Shown here in pieces: positions 18,441 through 31,741 of a DNA stretch of 64,000 nt. How positions within the stretch are numbered: the stretch's first letter is position 1; each line of letters opens with the position of its first letter. This stretch comes from Glaciimonas sp. (lineage in GTDB: Bacteria; Pseudomonadota; Gammaproteobacteria; Burkholderiales; Burkholderiaceae_D): the NCBI GenBank assembly GCA_012927585.1, contig JABBOY010000022.1, positions 124,001 to 188,000 of the forward strand, given 5' to 3'. The notes under the pieces were generated by a model. The model was not told the DNA's origin, made no database searches, and saw only the letters and a program-made list of their open reading frames with translations. A program made the position numbers and the translations under genes.

Positions 18441-19376
18441 TTGAAATCTTCCCTACCGATCCGCGACGGCGTCGCTCCTAGTTACCTTTGGTTGCATCCC
18501 GGAGTGTGGCCGCACATGCTGGCTTTTTTGACCGAGCACTTCCCGGACGTTGCTCCCGCTATCTGGCTGGCGCGCATGGCGCGCGATGAAGTGGTGGATG
18601 AGGCCGGCGTGTGCTTGCGGCCTGACAGCCCTTACCGCCCGGACATCCGTATTTTTTACTACCGCGAAATCGAGGGCGAGACGCCGATTCCGTTAGAAGA
18701 GCGCGTGATCTATCAGGACGACCATATTCTGGTGGCCGACAAGCCGCATTTTCTGCCGGTGATACCGAGCGGGCGTTTTTTACATGAAACTTTGCTGGTG
18801 CGCCTGAAAAAAAAGCTGCAGTTGCCGGACTTGACGCCGATCCATCGGATCGACCGCGAAACCGCCGGGGTGATCATTTTTTCGCACAATATTGCCAGCC
18901 GCGGAGCCTATCAATCGCTGTTTCAAAAGCGCGCAGTGCATAAGGTGTACGAAGCGCTGGCGCCGACTTTGCCCGGCCGTGCTTTCCCATTTACCTATCG
19001 CAGCCGCATGGTCGAGGGCACGCCGTTCTTCCGCATGCAGGAAGCGGCAGGCGAGCCCAATTCCGAAACGCATATCGATCTGATTGAACAGCGCGGCGCA
19101 CTTTCGATGTACCAGTTGCAACCGGTCACCGGCCGCAAGCACCAGTTGCGCGTGCATCTGGCCGCGCTGGGCATGCCGATTGTCAACGATGCTTTTTACC
19201 CTGATTTACAGTCTTTTAAGGCGGACGACATGTCGCAGCCGTTGCAGCTGCTGGCACGCGCGATTGCTTTCGATGATCCGATCAGCGGTGCCAGACGGTA
19301 TTTCGAAAGCACCCGCAAGCTAGCATCAAGCGCCCTCTTTGATCGTAATGTATTAGGTGAGTATAGTAATAAATAG
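18441..19376 (+). CDS. RluA-family pseudouridine synthase
   Basis: LTPIHRIDRETAGVIIFS catalytic HRID motif; PVTGRKHQLRVHLAALGMPIVND. Confidence 0.9.
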   Translation: MKSSLPIRDGVAPSYLWLHPGVWPHMLAFLTEHFPDVAPAIWLARMARDEVVDEAGVCLRPDSPYRPDIRIFYYREIEGETPIPLEERVIYQDDHILVADKPHFLPVIPSGRFLHETLLVRLKKKLQLPDLTPIHRIDRETAGVIIFSHNIASRGAYQSLFQKRAVHKVYEALAPTLPGRAFPFTYRSRMVEGTPFFRMQEAAGEPNSETHIDLIEQRGALSMYQLQPVTGRKHQLRVHLAALGMPIVNDAFYPDLQSFKADDMSQPLQLLARAIAFDDPISGARRYFESTRKLASSALFDRNVLGEYSNK

Positions 19377-19418
19377 GCATATCTCCGCATTGTATTGGTA
19401 CATTTCTTAAAATACTCC
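19358..19418 (+). repeat. 61-bp GGAGTAT/CGCAT/ATACTCC element, copy 5 (overlaps the rluA-like 3' end)
   Basis: TGAGTAT-AGTAATAAATAGGCATATCTC-CGCAT-TGTATTGGTACATTTCTTAAA-ATACTCC. Confidence 0.9.
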
Positions 19419-19609
19419 ACCATTAATTTAGCGTATTCAGGATCTGTCGCGCGATCGATGCCAGAATGTGGACAGTTGTTGATATTTGTCGTGTCTGATC
19501 TGGTTTTGGCGACCGCACGTGGCTAAAAAACCCCCTATACTAATATTAAATTAACTTATTTAGTTATTCCACTAACGTCGTTATATCGACCGATACTTGA
19601 TATTTTTTT

Positions 19610-20032
19610 ATGGAAATCAGCGACTTGCTGCGGCACCGGATAATTAAAAGTCGCATGGCGCAGCACACTGAAAAGGCTGAGGAGGTCGCGATTGACTTAT
19701 GGGCGCAGATGGCGGTGCAAATCATTTCGATCGTCGGTGAAGGTGGTTTCAATTCCCTGTACGCCAGAAGCGTATTCCTTACCCAGTCCGCCTTTCCCTG
19801 GCTCGCGGTCGGCGCAGTGTCGGCACAAACCGATCGCCAGTTCCTGGAACTAAAAACAAGTCTTGAGGGACAAACATCGGCAGAAGCCAGCGCAGCAAAC
19901 TGTCTGTTGCTGATCACTTTCACCGACATCCTGGCTACGTTAATTGGCGAGCAGTTGACCACCAATATTTTACGTTCGGCTTGGGATATTGATGCTGCAG
20001 ACAGTGCCGGCGAGGAGTTGAGGGATGTATAA
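19610..20032 (+). CDS. Orphan ~140-aa helical protein, first gene of the KaiC-like cassette
   Basis: MEISDLLRHRIIKSRMAQHTEKAEEVAIDLWAQMAVQIISIVGEGGFNSLYARSVFLTQSAFPWLAVG...LLITFTDILATLIGEQLTTNILRSAW; 8-nt overlap with the next gene. No family recognised. Confidence 0.8.
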   Translation: MEISDLLRHRIIKSRMAQHTEKAEEVAIDLWAQMAVQIISIVGEGGFNSLYARSVFLTQSAFPWLAVGAVSAQTDRQFLELKTSLEGQTSAEASAANCLLLITFTDILATLIGEQLTTNILRSAWDIDAADSAGEELRDV

Positions 20033-21485
20033 AAAGGTAACTATCCGCCGCCTGAAAACAGGCGTACCAGGTCTGGACAACCTGTTGGGCGGAGGTCTGC
20101 CGGAATTCTCGTTTAACTTGATTGCGGGTACGCCGGGGAGCGGAAAAACGACGCTCGCACACCAAATCATGTTCTCGCTGGCAAGCCCGAAAAATCGGGC
20201 GCTGTTCTTCACGGTATTAGGCGAACCCGTTTTGAAGATGCTGCGTTATCAACAGCAGTTTCCGTTTTTTGACATCAAGAAAGTCAACCAATCGGTGCGC
20301 TACGTCAACCTGTCGGCAGACCTGCTGGAAGGGAATTTTGCGCGTGTATTGTCGCGCATTGCCGAAGAAGTGAAAGACTATGCTCCCAGCCTGATATTTG
20401 TCGATTCGTTCCGGTCCGTCGTGCAATCAGCGAAACGGGAGGATCAGGGCGCGTCCGAACTGCAACAGTTCGTGCAACAACTGGGCATGCAACTGACGAG
20501 TTGGCAAGCGACCACATTTTTAATCGGCGAATATGGAATGCCGGAATCAGAGTCAAGCCCGGTCTTTACCGTGGCCGACGGCATTCTGTGGCTTTCGCAA
20601 AATTTGCACTGCAATTCAATGGTGCGCAAGATGCAAGTGGTCAAAATGCGCGGTCAAGCGCAAGCGCCCGGTTTGCATACGTTCCGTATTAGCGATACGG
20701 GGATTCAGGTTTTCCCGCGCGCGATTATCCAGCAGGGCACAGCGATGGGGTCTGCAGTCAAGTCATCCACTGGAGAACAACGCGTTTCGATGGGAATATC
20801 AGGCCTGGATAAGATGCTGGGCGGCGGTTTGCCAGTAGGATATTCGTTACTCGTGGTGGGGCCTTCCGGCTCTGGAAAAACCATATTGGCGACCGAATTT
20901 CTGGCCGAAGGGGTGCGCCGGGGCGAACCCGGTGTAATTGCAGCATTCGAGAAGAGCCCCAGCCAACTGCTGAACAATAAGCTCAACGCGCTGGTCAAGG
21001 CGGGACAAGTTGGCGTAATCGACACGCATTCTCTGGATTTATCCATTGATGAAACCTTGTACGATCTGATCGAAATGATGCATCGCATGCAAGCAAAGCG
21101 CATCGTGATTGACTCCTTGTCGGGGTTTGAGCTGGCACTGGCGCCGGAATTTAGCGAGGATTTTCGCGGATCGCTATACCGGATGATTGCCGAACTGACA
21201 GGCATGGGAGTGACCGTATTAATGATTGCAGAACTGGAAGACCGCTACACCGATTTGCGCTTTAGTCCCTATGGCAGCGCCTTTCTGGCCGACGCCATCA
21301 TCGTGCAGCGGTATATCGAAATCGTGGGCCAATTCAAACGCGTCCTGTCGGTGGTCAAAGTTCGTGGCAGTGAGCACAGTAAGGACATCCGATTGTTTGA
21401 CATTACCGACGATGGCATCATTATTGGCGATACGTTATCCGAGTACGCCGGAATCATGACAGGCCGGCCGATGGTCAGCCCGTAG
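20025..21485 (+). CDS. KaiC-like double RecA-domain ATPase (no adjacent kaiB)
   Basis: Two P-loops (AGTPGSGKTTLAHQ and VGPSGSGKTILATE); LFVDSFRS- and IVIDSLSGFEL-type Walker B; C-terminal DAIIVQRYIEIVGQFKRVLSVVKVRGSEHSKDIRLFDITDDGI. Confidence 0.9.
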   Translation: MYKKVTIRRLKTGVPGLDNLLGGGLPEFSFNLIAGTPGSGKTTLAHQIMFSLASPKNRALFFTVLGEPVLKMLRYQQQFPFFDIKKVNQSVRYVNLSADLLEGNFARVLSRIAEEVKDYAPSLIFVDSFRSVVQSAKREDQGASELQQFVQQLGMQLTSWQATTFLIGEYGMPESESSPVFTVADGILWLSQNLHCNSMVRKMQVVKMRGQAQAPGLHTFRISDTGIQVFPRAIIQQGTAMGSAVKSSTGEQRVSMGISGLDKMLGGGLPVGYSLLVVGPSGSGKTILATEFLAEGVRRGEPGVIAAFEKSPSQLLNNKLNALVKAGQVGVIDTHSLDLSIDETLYDLIEMMHRMQAKRIVIDSLSGFELALAPEFSEDFRGSLYRMIAELTGMGVTVLMIAELEDRYTDLRFSPYGSAFLADAIIVQRYIEIVGQFKRVLSVVKVRGSEHSKDIRLFDITDDGIIIGDTLSEYAGIMTGRPMVSP

Positions 21486-21520
21486 CCAAACAGACTTGTA
21501 AATTGTAAGGGAGGGAGGCA

Positions 21521-23200
21521 ATGAGAAAAAAACACCCTAGTGACGTTTTGAGTACCGATGACGCAGGTCAACCGGATGTCTTGAGCCAACACAAAGACAG
21601 GTTGTCAACCGTCTTGAAAAAAAATATCACGCGCAGGAAAGACGTTGTCATTAAGGATGCAGCGGCGGTTTTAAAGCGCGAAAAATCGGCCATTGTCCGA
21701 GAGCGTGCCACGCATTTTGGCGAAGGGAAAGCCATCACGCGCGGGCAGGAGATTAGTGCGACAGAGACGATACAGATGACGTCCGACGAGCGCATGGTCA
21801 TGCTGCAGCAAGCGAATGCACATCTGGTCATCGCTATTATCGAAGCACACAAACTGGCTGAACAAATTGAGATAGCTAAAACGCAGCTGGATCATTTGGC
21901 CCATCACGATGCTCTTACCGATTTGCCGAATCGCATGCTACTGCAAGATCGGCTGAAACAGGCCATTGAATTGGCCCATCGTCAGGGCAAGCAACTTGCG
22001 GTGATGTTTCTGGATCTGGACCGATTTAAACATATCAACGACTCGCTGGGGCATGCCGTTGGCGACCAACTGCTGCAGGGAGTGGCACAACGCTTAATCG
22101 GTTGCTTGCGTCACTCGGACACCGTGAGCCGCCAGGGTGGCGATGAATTCGTGTTGCTGCTTTCCAATATCGAGCATGCTGAAGACGCTGCGCTGTCTGC
22201 CCAAAAACTGCTGGCGGCGATTGCGCTGCCATACAGCATCGACCGCCACGATCTCCATATCAGCGCCAGCATTGGCATCAGCATCTACCCCGACGATGGA
22301 CAAAATGCGGAAGCCCTGATCAAGAATGCGGACATCGCGATGTACCATGCCAAGCAAAACGGGCGCAATAATTACAAATTCTTCGAGCCCGACATGAATG
22401 CCCGGGCGGTTCAGCGCCAATCGATCGAAATCGGTCTGCGCCACGCTTTGGCCCGAAAAGAATTTGTGTTGCACTACCAGCCGAAAATAAATCTTCATAG
22501 CGGCAGAATAGTCGGGGTCGAGGCGCTCATCCGCTGGCAGCATCCGAAACGTGGGCTGCTGCTGCCAGCGCAGTTCGTGCCGATTGCCGAAGACTGTGGA
22601 CTGATGCTGCCGATTGGCCGCTGGGTGCTGCGCGAAGCCTGTCTTCAGGCTCGCGCCTGGCAGCAGGCTGGTCTGGCGCCGATCACCGTTGCAGTCAACA
22701 TCTCCGCGCTTGAGTTCCGCGCCAAGGATTTTCTCGAAAATGTACGCACGACGCTTGAGGATACGGGGCTGGAGCCGCGTTTTCTGGAACTGGAACTGAC
22801 CGAAAACGTCCTCATGCGAGATGTCGAGACTACCGATTCCGTTTTAAATACGCTCGCAGACCTGGGTGTAAAGCTTGCGATTGATGACTTCGGCACCGGC
22901 TATTTCAGCCTCAGTTATCTACGGCGATTCCCGATCAATACCCTGAAGATCGACCAGTCGTTCGTGAACCAGATAAGCAACAACCCGGATGATGCCACCG
23001 TCGTCAGTGCCTTGATCGGCATGGGTAAAAGCCTCAAGCAACGCGTCCTTGCCGAGGGCGTGGAAACACCAGAGCAGCATGCATTTCTAATGGCCCAGCA
23101 TTGCGACGAGGGTCAGGGCCACTATTTCAGTCGGCCGGCGGTGCCAACTGCGCTCGCCACCTTACTGCAGACCGGCGTATCATTTGCCCGTCCCAATTGA
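21521..23200 (+). CDS. GGDEF-EAL dual-domain c-di-GMP protein with N-terminal coiled-coil
   Basis: [14 protein letters not shown] (GGDEF); [11 protein letters not shown] (EAL), [29 protein letters not shown]; strong RBS (gggagg). Confidence 0.94.
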   Translation: MRKKHPSDVLSTDDAGQPDVLSQHKDRLSTVLKKNITRRKDVVIKDAAAVLKREKSAIVRERATHFGEGKAITRGQEISATETIQMTSDERMVMLQQANAHLVIAIIEAHKLAEQIEIAKTQLDHLAHHDALTDLPNRMLLQDRLKQAIELAHRQGKQLAVMFLDLDRFKHINDSLGHAVGDQLLQGVAQRLIGCLRHSDTVSRQGGDEFVLLLSNIEHAEDAALSAQKLLAAIALPYSIDRHDLHISASIGISIYPDDGQNAEALIKNADIAMYHAKQNGRNNYKFFEPDMNARAVQRQSIEIGLRHALARKEFVLHYQPKINLHSGRIVGVEALIRWQHPKRGLLLPAQFVPIAEDCGLMLPIGRWVLREACLQARAWQQAGLAPITVAVNISALEFRAKDFLENVRTTLEDTGLEPRFLELELTENVLMRDVETTDSVLNTLADLGVKLAIDDFGTGYFSLSYLRRFPINTLKIDQSFVNQISNNPDDATVVSALIGMGKSLKQRVLAEGVETPEQHAFLMAQHCDEGQGHYFSRPAVPTALATLLQTGVSFARPN

Positions 23201-23231
23201 TCGCTCATCATCTGCCGACTGGAGATATCGC

Positions 23232-24572
23232 ATGCGCCATCCTTTCACTTTGCGCCCGATTGTTCGCCTCGCCTTGGCCTACCTGTTAACGCTGAATCTT
23301 GTTGCCTGTGGCGAAGTGGCAACATTGCCGGATCAGGCAGATTTCGGCCCCCATCCGACATTGCCGCCGCCGAATCCCACTCTCATACCTACCGTCAATA
23401 TAGCCCCGGCCAAAGGTTGGCCGGCAGGGGCGACGCCGACGCCTGCCGCTGGTTTGGCGGTGAGCGCCTTTGCGACCGGTCTCGACCACCCGCGCTGGCT
23501 GTATGTGCTCCCCAACGGCGATGTATTGGTGGCCGAAACCAATGCTCCGCCCAAGCCAGAAGATGGCAAAGGCATTAAAAACTGGGTCATGAAGCGGGTC
23601 ATGAAGCGCGCCGGGGCCGGCGTATCGAGCGCGGACCGCATCACCTTGTTGCGCGATACCAATGGCGACGGCGTAGCAAAAACGCGCACGGTCTTCCTGC
23701 AGGGCTTGCATTCTCCGTTCGGCATGATGTTGGTCGGCAGCGACCTGTATGTCGCCAATTCCGATGGCTTGGTGCGCTTTCCCTATCGAAGCGGGGCGAC
23801 CCGGATCACCGAGCCGGGTGTCAAAGTGGTTGATTTGCCGGCCGGCCCGATCAACCATCACTGGACCAAAAATGTGATTGCCAACCGCGCCGGTTCGCGT
23901 CTGTATGTAACGGTCGGCTCGAATAGCAATGTTGGCGAAAACGGGGTGGCAAACGAAGTCAACCGCGCCGCCATCTGGGAAATCGATCCGGCAACTGGCA
24001 GTGCGCGCATTTTTGCGTCGGGCTTGCGCAATCCGAATGGCCTTGCCTGGCAACCGCACAGCGGTGCACTCTGGACTACCGTCAACGAACGCGATGAAAT
24101 CGGCAGCGACCTGGTGCCCGACTATATGACATCCGTGAAAGACGGTGCTTTCTACGGCTGGCCTTATAGCTATTACGGCCAGCATGCCGATACCAGAGTG
24201 AAGCCGCCGCGGCCTGACCTGGTGGCAAAAGCGATTGCGCCGGATTATGCGCTGGGTGCGCATACCGCTTCACTCGGGCTTGCCTTCTATGAGGGTAATT
24301 TATTGCCGAAGCACTTTAACGGCGGTGCATTCATCGGACAGCATGGCTCCTGGAACCGGAACCCTCGCAGCGGTTACAAAGTGATTTTTGTGCCGTTCGT
24401 CGATGGAGTCCCAGCCGGCAAACCTGAGAATGTGCTGACCGGATTTGTCAATGCGCAAGGTGATGCGCTGGGCCGTCCGGTTGGCGTGGTAGTCGACCGA
24501 ACGGGCGCACTACTGGTGGCCGATGACGTCGGCAACGTCGTATGGCGAGTAACTCCGGCTATAACGAAATAA
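23232..24572 (+). CDS. Lipoprotein PQQ-dependent sugar (sorbosone-type) dehydrogenase-like beta-propeller
   Basis: Lipobox [27 protein letters not shown]...[27 protein letters not shown]...[13 protein letters not shown]...[23 protein letters not shown]. Confidence 0.85.
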   Translation: MRHPFTLRPIVRLALAYLLTLNLVACGEVATLPDQADFGPHPTLPPPNPTLIPTVNIAPAKGWPAGATPTPAAGLAVSAFATGLDHPRWLYVLPNGDVLVAETNAPPKPEDGKGIKNWVMKRVMKRAGAGVSSADRITLLRDTNGDGVAKTRTVFLQGLHSPFGMMLVGSDLYVANSDGLVRFPYRSGATRITEPGVKVVDLPAGPINHHWTKNVIANRAGSRLYVTVGSNSNVGENGVANEVNRAAIWEIDPATGSARIFASGLRNPNGLAWQPHSGALWTTVNERDEIGSDLVPDYMTSVKDGAFYGWPYSYYGQHADTRVKPPRPDLVAKAIAPDYALGAHTASLGLAFYEGNLLPKHFNGGAFIGQHGSWNRNPRSGYKVIFVPFVDGVPAGKPENVLTGFVNAQGDALGRPVGVVVDRTGALLVADDVGNVVWRVTPAITK

Positions 24573-24645
24573 GGTTCTGATAAGCATCCTGAAAACTGCG
24601 GCAAAACGCTACCGGCAACAGTCAATTCCGCTTTATTAATGAGAA

Positions 24646-24789
24646 TCACATGCCGGGTGTGCAGGTGGTGCCATAAGCGCCACCTTCGATCAACAACACT
24701 CGCTTGCTGTGAATTTTAGCCGCGTGATAGGCGGTCATGCCGGCGCTGCCGGCACCAATGACAGCCACATCCACCTTGAGGATTTTCAT
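24646..24789 (-). pseudogene. Truncated remnant of a dihydrolipoamide dehydrogenase / pyridine nucleotide-disulfide oxidoreductase
   Basis: [50 protein letters not shown]-binding GxGxxG then GTTC just before the expected second redox Cys, then stop. Confidence 0.82.
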
Positions 24790-25109
24790 TTCTGGCTCCT
24801 TGATTCTGCGTGCATAATTTTTGACTTCCGCGTCTCCGTAACCATCTTGCGCGGAGTTCTGCGTGGTGATATTGCGGCCTGTCAATTGCTCCTTAACGGG
24901 TTACACTGACCGTATACCATCCGCAGACCATCGACATGCAACCAGCAAGCCGTTGTGGTCTAGTCGAAATTATCCGAATATAAGACGCTTGGCCGCTGCA
25001 GCCCGGGATGGTGTTTCTCTTATCACTCAGACGGTATTTCAGGGCAAAACTGAGACCGATTTCAAGGCACCATTTCAGGTAGTAATCAATCACCTCGAAG
25101 GAGCATGCG

Positions 25110-27947
<2,838 letters not shown>

Positions 27948-28025
27948 CCGCGCGGCACACACGATGCCGGTCTGAATTCCCAGACCTTAGCAGACTGAAT
28001 AGTTGTAATTTATTAATTATTAACT

Positions 28026-28086
28026 AGAGTATATTTTTAATCGCAATAAATATATGCGGATATTGCCATGAAAATTGACATACCCC
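28026..28086 (-). repeat. 61-bp GGAGTAT/CGCAT/ATACTCC element, copy 6
   Basis: Minus orientation: GGGGTAT-GTCAATTTTCATGGCAATATC-CGCAT-ATATTTATTGCGATTAAAAAT-ATACTCT. Confidence 0.88.
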
Positions 28087-28144
28087 TTATTTTTTAAAAA
28101 GTTTTATAATCGTTCAGCCTGCTAGAAGAGACGCTCAAATGGAG

Positions 28145-28627
28145 TCAGGTGACTGGTTCTGCCAGTTCGTCTTGCGCGGCCAAACCCCGGATGATCTCGA
28201 TGGTATCGGTGTCTGCGGCAAAGTAGGCTGAACGGCGGTACTCGTTGTACATCTCATTGGCGGCATCGGTGGCGGCGTCAAAGCCGTCGTCGTATTCGAA
28301 GCGCACCGACAGGGCGCCCGGCTGTGTTTCCTCGATGTGCATGACCAGGCTGGAGGCGGCAATCTCGCCCTGCGCCGGTACCGCGTAGTGCACTTGATGC
28401 AAGGCATGAAAAGTGACGCAGTCGCGGATCACCAAGTCCCCGTAATGCAACTCGCGCAACACCGTGTTGTCGGTTGCCTCACCTAAATTACACTGCTCCA
28501 GATGCGGCATGAACAGCTTGGGCGCTTTTGCCCGCAATACCAGGCCTGACCATAGCTGCTGGCGCGTCAATGGTGTGATGGACGGATTTTGCGGGTCATT
28601 AATGTCAATGCTGTGGCTAAATTTCAT
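28145..28627 (-). CDS. SRPBCC/DUF1857-like protein
   Basis: MKFSHSIDINDPQNPSITPLTRQQLWSGLVLRAKAPKLFMPHLEQCNLGE..LRELHYGDLVIRDCVTF; family assignment from memory. Confidence 0.65.
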   Translation of the reverse strand: MKFSHSIDINDPQNPSITPLTRQQLWSGLVLRAKAPKLFMPHLEQCNLGEATDNTVLRELHYGDLVIRDCVTFHALHQVHYAVPAQGEIAASSLVMHIEETQPGALSVRFEYDDGFDAATDAANEMYNEYRRSAYFAADTDTIEIIRGLAAQDELAEPVT

Positions 28628-28790
28628 GAGAGTTTCTGGTAAAAGTCGGCGAGCCGGTTTGGCCGCAATAGCAGAATGGTAAAGCAGTCCCGGCATTTCA
28701 GCTTGAAATGGAACAGTAAGCTGAATCTGATCAAGCAAACGCAGCTACTGTTTTCTGCAGCGGCTGCGCTTGAAACGGGGCAATTCTAAT

Positions 28791-30485
28791 TTAAAATTCT
28801 TCCCATTCTTCAGCCGGTAGCGCGCTGCCATTTGCAATCATTTTTTGCTTTTTAGGTGGGGAGATAAGCTTGCGCGGGGCAGGCTGTTTGATTTGCGATA
28901 CAAAATGATGTATCTGGGCGGTTGGCGCCTGCGCTTGCATGCCGTCGAGCTGGAATACGCTGACCACCTGGGCCAGATGGGCAGCCTGCTCCTGCAGGGC
29001 TTCGGACGCTGCTGCCGCTTGTTCCACCAGCGCGGCATTTTGCTGCGTGACTTCATCCATTTGCGCCACCGCCTGGTTGACTTGCTCGATACCCTGGCTT
29101 TGTTCCTGGCTGGCAGAGGTGATCTCGGCCATGATGTCGGCCACTTTTTTAACGCTGGAGACAATCTCCTGCATGGTCGCGCCGGCCTGCCCCACCAGCG
29201 TGCTGCCGGCATTGACTTTTTGCGCCGAGTCGTCGATCAAGGCCTTGATTTCCTTGGCAGCGGAAGCCGAGCGTTGTGCCAGGCTGCGCACTTCGGTGGC
29301 TACCACCGCGAAACCGCGCCCCTGTTCGCCGGCGCGCGCGGCCTCGACTGCCGCATTCAAGGCCAGGATATTGGTCTGAAAAGCGATACCGTCGATGACG
29401 CTGATGATGTCGGCGATTTTTCTGGCTGAGGCATTGATGTCATGCATGGTATCAACCACTTGGGCTACCACCGCACCGCCTTTGACTGCTACTTCCGATG
29501 CCGATGCCGCCAACTGGTTGGCCTGGCGCGCATTGTCGGCATTTTGCTTGACGGTGCCGGTTAGTTCTTCCATTGAGGCGGCGGTCTGTTCCAGCGTGCT
29601 GGCTTGTTCTTCGGTACGCGACGACAGGTCGAAGTTGCCGGCAGCAATCTGGCTGGAGGCAGCCGCTATCGAGTCGGTGCCGCTACGCACCTGCCCGACG
29701 GTTTTGACTAAGCTGGTGTTCATGTCTAGCATTGCTTGCATCAGCCGGCCGGTTTCGTTGGTTGATTTGACGTTAATCCGGCTGGTCAGGTTGCCGGCAG
29801 CAACCGTCTGGGCAACCTTGAGCGCCTCACTCAGTGGACGTGTGATGCTGCGGGTAGTCAGAATGCCTGCCAACACGCTGATGATGCCGGCGCTTATCGC
29901 CAGCAGCATGATCCACAGTTCTGCGTTTTCGGCTTGCTGAATCGATTGCTTGCCGGCCTGTGCCATCAGGCCGTCCTGAAATTGCAGAAATTTTTCAAGT
30001 TCCGCAGTGTATTTCGTTTCCATCGGACGCACTTCAGCCAGTAAAAATGCTGCCGCTTCGTCTTTTTTTCCGCTGTTAAGGAGATTAATAAAATTTGCTT
30101 TCAATGGCAGGTATTGCTGTCTGAACACGGTCAGTGTTTTTATGAACTCCCGGCTTTTTTCCAATATAACCATCTTGTCGAGATTGTCGAACGCAAGACC
30201 TGCTGCCTTACCGCTGTCATTGACGCGGGCGAGCTCTTTGGTCACCTCTGCCGGGTTCGTCATGAGCAATGCATTGCGCATGTAGCGTGCCTGGGCGTTA
30301 ATCTCACGAATGATCTGATTGGCCAATACCGTCATCGGGTAACGGTCATTGGCGGTCAAGGTTATTTCATTTTTAAGGGTTCCAACCCGGCTAAAGCTGA
30401 GTATGGATAACACCAGCAATAACGCAATTACACAGCCAAAAGAAAGAGCCAGCCGTTGGCCGATATTCAAGTTTTTAGTATGCAT
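28791..30485 (-). CDS. Methyl-accepting chemotaxis protein (Tar-like, 4HB-type periplasmic domain) with C-terminal EWEEF tail
   Basis: MCP signalling hairpin ([34 protein letters not shown]); two TMs, HAMP; C-terminal EWEEF. Confidence 0.94.
   Translation of the reverse strand: MHTKNLNIGQRLALSFGCVIALLLVLSILSFSRVGTLKNEITLTANDRYPMTVLANQIIREINAQARYMRNALLMTNPAEVTKELARVNDSGKAAGLAFDNLDKMVILEKSREFIKTLTVFRQQYLPLKANFINLLNSGKKDEAAAFLLAEVRPMETKYTAELEKFLQFQDGLMAQAGKQSIQQAENAELWIMLLAISAGIISVLAGILTTRSITRPLSEALKVAQTVAAGNLTSRINVKSTNETGRLMQAMLDMNTSLVKTVGQVRSGTDSIAAASSQIAAGNFDLSSRTEEQASTLEQTAASMEELTGTVKQNADNARQANQLAASASEVAVKGGAVVAQVVDTMHDINASARKIADIISVIDGIAFQTNILALNAAVEAARAGEQGRGFAVVATEVRSLAQRSASAAKEIKALIDDSAQKVNAGSTLVGQAGATMQEIVSSVKKVADIMAEITSASQEQSQGIEQVNQAVAQMDEVTQQNAALVEQAAAASEALQEQAAHLAQVVSVFQLDGMQAQAPTAQIHHFVSQIKQPAPRKLISPPKKQKMIANGSALPAEEWEEF
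28979..29690. repeat. Near-identical 712-bp direct repeat (copy 1), inside MCP 1
   Basis: Identical to 34498-35209 (offset 5519) except 29643 A vs 35162 G, by line-by-line comparison. Confidence 0.95.
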
Positions 30486-30549
30486 TTCAGGACTCCAAAT
30501 TATCTTTTTCATTCATTAAATTAATCAGGCAGCGCGTCTTGGTGTGGCA

Positions 30550-31728
30550 TTAGATTAATCGCGCCGCCTCCTGTGCCGCCACGCGGCCTTCGTCCGTCGG
30601 CACTACCCATACCTGCACGCTGCTGCCTGGCTGGTGAATGGTCATCACCGCATCACCTGTGGCCTGCTGATTTAGTGCAGGATCCAACATCACTCCCAGC
30701 CAAGCCAGACGCTCGCACACCTGGGCTCGCAGCACGGCGTCATGTTCGCCAATGCCCCCGCTGAAGGCCAACACGTCCAATCCGCCCAGGCAAGCGATCA
30801 GCGCACCAGATTCGCGCACCACCCGATGAGTAAACAAATCTATGGCCCGCTGCGCCGCAACGCCGCCATCGATACGCAGTCGGCGCATGTCAGCCGAGAT
30901 GCCGGATACACCCAGCAAGCCGCTTTGTTTGTACAGCAGGGTTTGCAGCCGATCATGATCCCAACCCTGCTCCAACAGGTACAGCAGTACACCGGCATCC
31001 AAAGAACCGCTGCGAGTACCCATCATCAGGCCATCAAGCGCTGAAAAACCCATGGTTGTGGCGCAGCTATACCCTTCCCGGGCCGCGCACAGGCTCGCTC
31101 CGTTACCCAAGTGGGCCATGAGGACACGGCCGCCTGCTTGCGTGCTGCACTGCAGCAACACACTCATGATGTACTGATACGACAGGCCATGAAAGCCGTA
31201 GCGGCGCACGCCTTGCTGGGCCAGAGACTGCGGCAAGGCAAAGCTGTAATCCACCTCGGGCAGGGTTACATGGAAGGTGGTGTCAAAGCACGCTACCTGC
31301 GGCGTGGCGGAAAACGCTTTTTGAAACGCCCGAATGCCCTGCAGGTTGTGCGGCTGGTGTAGCGGCGCCAGTGAATTGAGCCTGGCCAGTCTGGCCAGCA
31401 CGTCGTCGGTAACCAGCACACTGGTAGAAAAATCCCGTCCTCCATGCACCACGCGGTGGGCAATGGCGTCAATGGCGGGAATGCTGGGTTCTCCCTCTAG
31501 CAGATCGCCTAAACTACGCAGGGCTTGATCAAACGGATCGCCAGTGGTGGCGGGCAGTTGGCGGGTTTGCTGCTGTCCTCTAAATGTCCAGTCCAATACC
31601 GGCGCACCACCAGGCTCCAGCCCCTGGATACTACCTGCGAGCACACTGGGCTGCACCTGCCCTCCTTGCCGTGGATAAATGGAAAACTTGAGGGTTGAAG
31701 AGCCCGCGTTAACGGCAAGAATAGCCAT
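30550..31728 (-). CDS. ackA: Acetate kinase
   Basis: MAILAVNAGSSTLKFSIY...FDTTFHVTLPEVDYSFALP...GHLGNGASLCA; TMGFSALDGLMMGTRSGSLDAGV. Confidence 0.95.
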   Translation of the reverse strand: MAILAVNAGSSTLKFSIYPRQGGQVQPSVLAGSIQGLEPGGAPVLDWTFRGQQQTRQLPATTGDPFDQALRSLGDLLEGEPSIPAIDAIAHRVVHGGRDFSTSVLVTDDVLARLARLNSLAPLHQPHNLQGIRAFQKAFSATPQVACFDTTFHVTLPEVDYSFALPQSLAQQGVRRYGFHGLSYQYIMSVLLQCSTQAGGRVLMAHLGNGASLCAAREGYSCATTMGFSALDGLMMGTRSGSLDAGVLLYLLEQGWDHDRLQTLLYKQSGLLGVSGISADMRRLRIDGGVAAQRAIDLFTHRVVRESGALIACLGGLDVLAFSGGIGEHDAVLRAQVCERLAWLGVMLDPALNQQATGDAVMTIHQPGSSVQVWVVPTDEGRVAAQEAARLI

Positions 31729-31741
31729 GTCCCACTCCTTA

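Noticed and set aside
19610-20032. Small ORF upstream of the KaiC-like gene considered as KaiB
   Set aside because: Sequence lacks a KaiB/thioredoxin-like pattern and is longer and mainly helical in appearance.
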